This document shows, one piece after another, positions 58,753-64,000 of a DNA stretch of 64,000 bases. Both the position numbers and the translations under genes were made by a program. The first letter of the stretch is position 1. Each line of letters begins with the position of its first letter. This DNA comes from Colwellia sp. 20A7 (GTDB taxonomy: Bacteria; Pseudomonadota; Gammaproteobacteria; Enterobacterales; Alteromonadaceae): NCBI RefSeq assembly GCF_009832865.1, contig NZ_CP047130.1:3720001-3784000 (forward strand), read 5' to 3'. The notes beneath the pieces are model-generated. The model was not told where the DNA came from. It saw only the letters and a program-made list of their open reading frames with translations, and made no database searches.

Positions 58753-59619
58753 ATGACAGATTCAACTGAACAAACTTCCAACTCATCTCATGTTGAAATA
58801 GGAAAATACAATACACTTACTGTTGTTGCAGTAACCTCAAGCGGGGTTTACTTAGATGGTGGAGATTTAGGTGAAATATTACTCCCTAACCGACATGTAC
58901 CAAGTGATTGTAAAATTGGCAATAGCATTAATGTTTTCATTTATTTAGATTCCGCAGAACGTATTTCAGCAACCACTGAAAAAGTACTTGGACAAGTAGG
59001 TGAGTTTGTTTCCCTAAAGGTCGTGCAGGTTAATAAAATGGGCGCCTTTTTAGACTGGGGCTTACCGAAGGATTTACTTGTTCCTTATAATCAACAACAT
59101 ACTGAAATGGAAGTTGGAAAGTATTACTTAGTGCGTATTTTTCTTGATCAACGCACAGACCGTGTTGCAGCATCGAGTAAACTTGATAAATTTATTGATA
59201 TTTGGCCCGCCGAGTATCAACAAGGTGACAAGGTAAAATTAATTATAGGCGGAAAAACCGACCTAGGCTTTAAAGCAATAGTGAATAATTTACATTGGGG
59301 TTTACTATACGACAATGAAATTTTTCAACCATTACGTATTGGTAAAAAAATAGATGGCTACATCAAGCAAGTTCGTGAAGATGGTCGTTTAGATCTTATT
59401 TTAACCCGTGGTAGTAAAAATACAGTAAAGAGCTTTGCTGATAAGCTTATTGAAGCTTTACAAAAGAATAATGGTTTTCTACCACTGCACGACAAAAGTG
59501 CGCCTGAGTTAATTCAGAGAACGCTTGGGGTAAGTAAAAAGACATTCAAAGCTACCGTTGGTAATTTGCTGAAAAACGGTAAATTAACGATAGAAAAAGA
59601 TGGGATTAGATTGAAGTAG
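58753..59619 (+). CDS. CvfB-family S1-like RNA-binding protein
   Basis: 288 residues composed of successive S1-like folds (LTVVAVTSSGVYLDGGDLGE, LKVVQVNKMGAFLDWGLPKD and IDGYIKQVREDGRLDLIL) and a C-terminal winged-helix domain (TFKATVGNLLKNGKLTIEKD). This matches CvfB/YitL proteins, RNA-binding factors of uncertain role in gammaproteobacteria. Confidence 0.9.
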   Translation: MTDSTEQTSNSSHVEIGKYNTLTVVAVTSSGVYLDGGDLGEILLPNRHVPSDCKIGNSINVFIYLDSAERISATTEKVLGQVGEFVSLKVVQVNKMGAFLDWGLPKDLLVPYNQQHTEMEVGKYYLVRIFLDQRTDRVAASSKLDKFIDIWPAEYQQGDKVKLIIGGKTDLGFKAIVNNLHWGLLYDNEIFQPLRIGKKIDGYIKQVREDGRLDLILTRGSKNTVKSFADKLIEALQKNNGFLPLHDKSAPELIQRTLGVSKKTFKATVGNLLKNGKLTIEKDGIRLK

Positions 59620-59651
59620 TCAATCCTTTTGACTACTTTCATCTTTACAAT

Positions 59652-59774
59652 TTAACGTAACATTGTAAACCAGCCCGTAAGCATAGGCAGTAAAGGAAGT
59701 GCAATAAACGCTACTAAAAGTAACGAAAGCAGACCTAAGCCTGTACTATCTTTAAAATCTTCATTCTGTGACAT
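59652..59774 (-). CDS. 40-residue membrane peptide
   Basis: A short frame read from the sequence: MSQNEDFKDSTG, then one membrane span (GLLSLLLVAFIALPLLPMLT) and GWFTMLR. AGGGTG lies about 10 bases before the ATG. The polar head and clean span look like a real small membrane protein, but no homologue is recalled. Confidence 0.5.
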   Translation of the reverse strand: MSQNEDFKDSTGLGLLSLLLVAFIALPLLPMLTGWFTMLR

Positions 59775-60032
59775 TTTGAGGACACCCTTGATAGGAAAAA
59801 AACAGGCGTAGTCTAACGACTAATAATACGAAAAAAAAGTTTTTTTTGATCTATATCAACTATAACAATCAGTGATATATCAAAATAAACTTACTCAGCA
59901 TAAATGATCAATAGTAAATTTAGCCTTATATTCATTCCATATTTAATGAAATAGATAGTTATTATGTTTTAAAAAAACTGATATGCTTATTTATAAACTG
60001 ATATTTAATATGCTAAAAATAAGATAAAACTC

Positions 60033-61088
60033 TTGCAAAAGTCATATAAAAAAAATAAAAAATCTGATGATGAATTATATCAACCTCATGTAATTGCTGT
60101 ATTTTCCTTGGTTGGTGTGTTAATTCTTACCACTATGGGGATTATTGCATTATTCAATCAAACCTTTATCTTAGCTGTTACTTTATTTAGCGCTAGTTTG
60201 TTATGTTTTATCGGCTACTATATTTATAAAAAGTTTGATAATTCGATATTTAGCTCCGCGATTGTTCTATATTCACTTTATTCATTGATGTTTTACCTTG
60301 TTTATACTGGAGGGGTATCTCTATCTGGACCTTTATGGATATTTGTTATTCCCCCTATTTCATTATTCATCCAAGGTTTAAAATATGGCTTAGTCAATCT
60401 TGCGATGTTCGTTGTTGTTATTAGTATTATAATGTTTATGCCAACAGAACTTATTACTAATCCCCCATACAGTTTTGAGTTTAAGTTACGTTTATTATAC
60501 TCATTTTTAACCGTGACAGCTCTCTCTGCATTGTATGAATACTCTAGAGAACGTTCATATAAGGGAGCATTAAGGTTAAGTGAAAAGTATCAACAACTCG
60601 CTAATTTTGATCCCTTAACTCAGCTATCAAATCGTCGTGGTGCCCTTGCTATTTTACAACAAGAACAAGCACGAATAGCACGTAAAGAAGATCCGTTATC
60701 TATTGTTTTATGTGACATAGATCATTTTAAAAAAGTGAATGATCTATATGGTCATAATGCTGGCGATACCATTTTAACAGCGCTAACAAAAATATTTACG
60801 GTTAATATGAGAGAGCAAGACTCTATTGCACGTTGGGGCGGAGAAGAATTTTTATTTATTTTGCCGCAAACAACAGCTGCCAATGCCAATGTTGTTGCCG
60901 AAAAAATTAGAGTTCAAATACAAAATCATATTAGTTATTATCAAGATAAAGAAATTAAAGTGACTGCTAGTATGGGTATTGAGCAATTCGATGGAACTAG
61001 AAGTATTGATGAAGTGATCAATAGCGCAGATAAACAATTGTATAAAGCTAAGGATACCGGCAGAAATCAAGTTTTTCCTAAACTATAA
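60033..61088 (+). CDS. Membrane-bound diguanylate cyclase (GGDEF)
   Basis: 351 residues from a TTG start. Five or six membrane spans fill residues 20-175, followed by a short linker helix and a GGDEF domain with FDPLTQLSNRRGAL, DIDHFKKVNDLYGHNAGD and the active-site RWGGEEFLF. It should make c-di-GMP. The region before the start has no strong ribosome site, so the start is uncertain by a few codons. Confidence 0.9.
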   Translation: MQKSYKKNKKSDDELYQPHVIAVFSLVGVLILTTMGIIALFNQTFILAVTLFSASLLCFIGYYIYKKFDNSIFSSAIVLYSLYSLMFYLVYTGGVSLSGPLWIFVIPPISLFIQGLKYGLVNLAMFVVVISIIMFMPTELITNPPYSFEFKLRLLYSFLTVTALSALYEYSRERSYKGALRLSEKYQQLANFDPLTQLSNRRGALAILQQEQARIARKEDPLSIVLCDIDHFKKVNDLYGHNAGDTILTALTKIFTVNMREQDSIARWGGEEFLFILPQTTAANANVVAEKIRVQIQNHISYYQDKEIKVTASMGIEQFDGTRSIDEVINSADKQLYKAKDTGRNQVFPKL

Positions 61089-61102
61089 ACTACCGATATA
61101 TT

Positions 61103-61136
61103 GGTATATAAATTTTGAATCTAAGGTTTATATACC
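61103..61136. terminator. AT-rich hairpin after diguanylate cyclase gene
   Basis: GGTATATAAA and TTTATATACC form a 10-bp stem with a 14-base loop, followed by TAACTTTTAATT. Weak by composition. Confidence 0.45.
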
Positions 61137-61201
61137 TAACTTTTAATTACTGTCTTGTCTTAACTTAGTGACTGGTCTTAACTTAGTGCGTAGTTTTAAA
61201 A

Positions 61202-61777
61202 TCATTCAGGTTTAATAGCAACAATTTGTGCTATAGCTTGCTTCATATGGCTATCTTGTGCAGAAGAAGCTTTTCCTTCAAAGCTATGCAGTATTTTCCA
61301 ATCAGCAAAAATTTCAAGTAGTTCATTAGGCTTCAATAAAAAATTAGGGTTTTTAGGCCTGCCTAACTTTGCTTGTTCTTCTGTGAAGGTTTCATAAATA
61401 ATCATGCCCCCTGGTTTTATAGCAGCTTTAATCTGCGTCATCAGCGGACGATGTAAGTAACGAAAAACCATAATAGCGGCAAAGGTGTCTGCCTTTAATG
61501 GTTTATCGTTACCTTGATCAAAATGGTCTTGCTCAAAATCTACTTGCCAATATTGCGCTAGCTTTTGTTTATTTAGCTGTAAACGAATAACTGACTGCTC
61601 AACCTTTTTTAGTGATTCACCATTAATGTCAGCAAAAACAACATTAATATCATTCTCAAATACATGCAGACCATTTCGTCCTTCACCACAGGCAAGATCG
61701 AGTACCTGCGCTTTACTATCAAACGTTAGCAACTGCGATGACAATAAGTATTTATCTATTAATGATGAATGTTTCAA
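61202..61777 (-). CDS. Class I SAM-dependent methyltransferase (TehB-like)
   Basis: 191 residues with motif I VLDLACGEGRNGLHV near residue 25, a later acidic VFADINGES and the central FAAIMVFRYLHRPLM. The small size and GxGRN motif resemble TehB-like and thiopurine-type methyltransferases. The substrate is unknown. Confidence 0.85.
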   Translation of the reverse strand: MKHSSLIDKYLLSSQLLTFDSKAQVLDLACGEGRNGLHVFENDINVVFADINGESLKKVEQSVIRLQLNKQKLAQYWQVDFEQDHFDQGNDKPLKADTFAAIMVFRYLHRPLMTQIKAAIKPGGMIIYETFTEEQAKLGRPKNPNFLLKPNELLEIFADWKILHSFEGKASSAQDSHMKQAIAQIVAIKPE

Positions 61778-61800
61778 ACCTAAATTCCAGCAGTCGCGTT

Positions 61801-62065
61801 AATACCAAGTCCATTAAGTTAGTTGCCACTCAGAGCTTGCCAGTGGTTTGAGAACAAATAGAATTTTTTACCTATAGTTATTCTATATGAAAGAAATTCT
61901 GTGCGGTTATCATATCACTGGAAAGCTCCCAAAGGGCGAGTCTAAAAGGTCTATATGCCGCGTTATTGATTTTGACAAGGGAATAACCATTCTCTTCAAT
62001 CAATGCCTTGCCTCTAAACCTTTTAACTCTCGCTGAGTGAGAAGAAACTTATTGGAATTGGTATA
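61801..62065. mobile_element. MITE-like non-autonomous element
   Basis: The ends are imperfect inverted repeats: AATACCAAGTCCATTAAGT at the left, and TATACCAATTCCAATAAGT when the right end is read inward (16 of 19 equal). Similarity continues inward through CCACTCAG / TCACTCAG, giving about 34-base ends. The 265-base interior has no gene. It fills the gap between the methyltransferase and aspartoacylase-like genes. Confidence 0.65.
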
Positions 62066-62068
62066 ATA

Positions 62069-63280
62069 TTATATTTCAAAGTAATTGGTAAAAACTTTAT
62101 AAAGTTCTGTCCCTTGATTCACACTTGCAGAAGCGAAATGTAAAATAGGAAGTACTTCTTTATCAAGAATAACATTATGTAATGGATTACCATCACCGTA
62201 ATTATCCATTCTTAAAATACGTACTAAAGGTGAGCCTGCGGGCAGAGGTTTACCAAATTCTGCCAAATAATCTACCATACCGCCCATCGGAGAGTATAAC
62301 GCTTTGTAGTCTTTTAAATAACAAGCGAAACGCGTCATTTCTTGAGGTTGGTACCCTAATGACTTAGCTTTTTGCAACGGTACATCTTCAGAAGTAATTT
62401 CTAGATCATTACTAATCGCAATAACACCTTTATATTGTAAATAACTTAAAATACCTAATGCGTCTTGATGCGCTACGTCTAAATCAATTTGTTCTTGAGA
62501 GCCTAACTCTACAGTAAAGCTTTCTTTGGCGAAGGCCCCCTCGCCCATAACAAAGTTTCTATCTAACTGTTTGTAGGCTTCTTGCAAACACCACCAAGGA
62601 CAAAAAGTCGCTTCATCCATTGCGCCATCGAAATCATTAGGAATAAAAAGGGTATGAGGAATATCAAAATAGTTAGCACTTGCTTTAGCGTATTCAGGGC
62701 AATATAAATGTTTACTTGAAATAGGACCGGTATGCAAATCAAGCACTATGTCAGCTTGATGTGCCATACGTTGCAATTGATAAGCAATACGTTGGCCAGT
62801 AGTTAGCCCCCAAATATTATGATCTAACTTTTGTTCAATTTGATCGATTAATAATTTTTCAAACGCTACTCTGATTTCATCTTCACTCGCATCAATATTT
62901 TGCTGAGCGAAAGGCGCTATAATTGATTCATCAAAGTGATACATTCTATTCCAGTTCACCCCTGTTATAGGGTCAAATCGACCTAAAGTATATTCACCAT
63001 TCTTATGGTTACAAGCGACAGGGTTAGCGTAAGGAACTAAGGTAATATCGCTTTGAATCTTGCAGTGTTTTAATAATTCAAGCAACTGAAAAATAACGGC
63101 ATTACCTTGCACTTCAGCTCCATGCATATTGGCTTGAATATAAACATTAGGTGCGGTATCTGTTATATCAGAATGCGTATCACTTTTTTCACTTTCAAAC
63201 GAATAAACGGGCACAGTTAACTTAGCGCCACTAGCCATTTCCCCAACGTGCATAATACTTTTTTTGAAGGTATTCATCAT
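62069..63280 (-). CDS. Succinylglutamate desuccinylase/aspartoacylase-family (M14-like) zinc hydrolase
   Basis: 403 residues. Zinc ligands are visible in NMHGAEVQGN (HxxE) and in VLDLHTGPIS; the catalytic Glu is in FTVELGSQEQ. These enzymes remove acyl groups from amino acids or amide-linked amines. It is 75 bases after a PLP decarboxylase gene and probably shares its transcript, so the pair may act on one amino-acid-derived compound. Confidence 0.87.
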   Translation of the reverse strand: MMNTFKKSIMHVGEMASGAKLTVPVYSFESEKSDTHSDITDTAPNVYIQANMHGAEVQGNAVIFQLLELLKHCKIQSDITLVPYANPVACNHKNGEYTLGRFDPITGVNWNRMYHFDESIIAPFAQQNIDASEDEIRVAFEKLLIDQIEQKLDHNIWGLTTGQRIAYQLQRMAHQADIVLDLHTGPISSKHLYCPEYAKASANYFDIPHTLFIPNDFDGAMDEATFCPWWCLQEAYKQLDRNFVMGEGAFAKESFTVELGSQEQIDLDVAHQDALGILSYLQYKGVIAISNDLEITSEDVPLQKAKSLGYQPQEMTRFACYLKDYKALYSPMGGMVDYLAEFGKPLPAGSPLVRILRMDNYGDGNPLHNVILDKEVLPILHFASASVNQGTELYKVFTNYFEI

Positions 63281-63323
63281 TTATCTCATTTCTTAATCGG
63301 TATAGGCAAAACTACGCGAACAT

Positions 63324-63356
63324 TACTCGAATACTACTCGAATACTACTCGAATAC
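63324..63356. repeat. Three tandem copies of an 11-bp unit
   Basis: TACTCGAATAC is repeated three times directly after the stop codon of the PLP decarboxylase gene. It is probably a slippage product. Confidence 0.9.
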
Positions 63357-64000
63357 TATGCAAGGTATGAACTCGCAGGTTTCGCAGGTCTAACTTCAAC
63401 TAATTTATTTTCTTGAATTACATATTCCGCCGCCAGTTGGTGACATAAGAAAAACGGCATGCTTTCAGTAAATCCGTAAGCACCACAATAGCCAAAAACT
63501 AATTCATCACCGACCTTAACGTCTTCTGGTAAAGATAAGTGGCCAAGTTTATCCATACTCGTACAAAGTGGTCCATGTAAATCAAAATTCTGACTTGGTT
63601 CATTCGACTGACGAAGCAAGGTAACAGGAAAAGGTTGATCCGTTATTGCTGGGCGAATAAGGTGATTAATACCTGCTGCCAATACTAATTGCTCTTGACC
63701 ATAATTAGTTTTTTTATCAATTACCGGAACAACATAATAACCACATTCAGCGACAGCAAAACGACCAAGCTCTAACCAAAGCTCGTCAACGCCAGCTTTG
63801 GCTTTAATATCGGCTAAATCAGAAATAATTTGCTGCCATGCTAGCGTTTTACCTTCGCCAAGATAATCGATACCTAAGCCACCACCTAAATCAAGAATTT
63901 TTAGCTTCATACCAATATCGTTGGCAAGTTCAGTGAGAGGCTTAACCATTTGTCCCCATAAGGAATACATTTTTTCGTTACTGAGCATATTGCCCCACTG
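63356..64000 (-). CDS. Fold-type III PLP-dependent decarboxylase, 5' part beyond window
   Basis: The frame is open to the right edge (QWGN precedes MLSNEKMYSLWGQMV), so only the last 214 or so residues are seen. They carry the diaminopimelate/ornithine decarboxylase-like features ILDLGGGLGIDY (phosphate loop), LELGRFAVAECGYYV, GPLCTSMDKLG with the active-site Cys, and CGAYGFTESMPFF with the catalytic Tyr. It probably decarboxylates a basic amino acid or related compound; the substrate is open. It lies in one direction with the aspartoacylase-like gene. Confidence 0.88.
   Translation of the reverse strand, partial: QWGNMLSNEKMYSLWGQMVKPLTELANDIGMKLKILDLGGGLGIDYLGEGKTLAWQQIISDLADIKAKAGVDELWLELGRFAVAECGYYVVPVIDKKTNYGQEQLVLAAGINHLIRPAITDQPFPVTLLRQSNEPSQNFDLHGPLCTSMDKLGHLSLPEDVKVGDELVFGYCGAYGFTESMPFFLCHQLAAEYVIQENKLVEVRPAKPASSYLA

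Overview
The window is AT-rich DNA from a marine gammaproteobacterium. The combination of fadBA, cysJIH, a psp operon with a sigma-54-type promoter, DUF3369-GGDEF-EAL and EAL-HDOD signalling proteins, TIGR04219 and TIGR03899 family proteins and a GlyGly-CTERM-like secreted protease suggests Alteromonadales, most like Colwellia. That placement is inference; no rRNA gene is present.

Layout. 1-10.4 kb: a Bcr/CflA drug exporter cut by the window edge, a MocR-type regulator with a divergent EamA exporter, a secreted zinc metalloprotease, fructose-1,6-bisphosphatase, an EAL-HDOD protein and a manganese-dependent pyrophosphatase. 10.6-19 kb: the fadBA beta-oxidation operon, a decayed MFS transporter, a large c-di-GMP response regulator and a TIGR03899 protein. 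19-30.9 kb: the cysJIH sulfite reductase/PAPS reductase operon, an outer-membrane protein, a DUF2333 protein, a PCuAC copper-chaperone-like protein, an enoyl-CoA hydratase gene split by an IS982-family element with an exact 6-bp target duplication, a TPR protein, and a psp (envelope stress) operon behind a near-consensus sigma-54 promoter.

31.9-43.7 kb: an 11.8-kb filamentous-phage (inovirus) prophage inserted in the 5' end of dusA. Next to the junction it encodes a tyrosine integrase. A leftward module follows the classic Ff-like order: PrtN-like activator, small protein, two Rep paralogues, ssDNA-binding-like protein, small membrane protein, major coat protein, terminator, collagen-like adsorption protein, gVI-like protein, Zot/pI. 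A divergent CI-like repressor lies at the far end. Between integrase and Zot are accessory genes and 30-bp-spaced palindromes. The phage supplies a new dusA 5' end. The displaced native dusA start is still readable at the far junction, and the two copies encode the same eleven residues with silent codon differences. This element is the most unusual part of the window.

44-64 kb: ordinary chromosome with an unknown membrane protein, an EamA exporter convergent with a LysR regulator, a NagX-like acyltransferase, CheX, a lipoprotein, a reprolysin-like metalloprotease, an RND efflux pair, TerB-like and CvfB-like proteins, a diguanylate cyclase, a methyltransferase, a MITE-like element, an aspartoacylase-family enzyme and a fold-type III PLP decarboxylase cut by the right edge.
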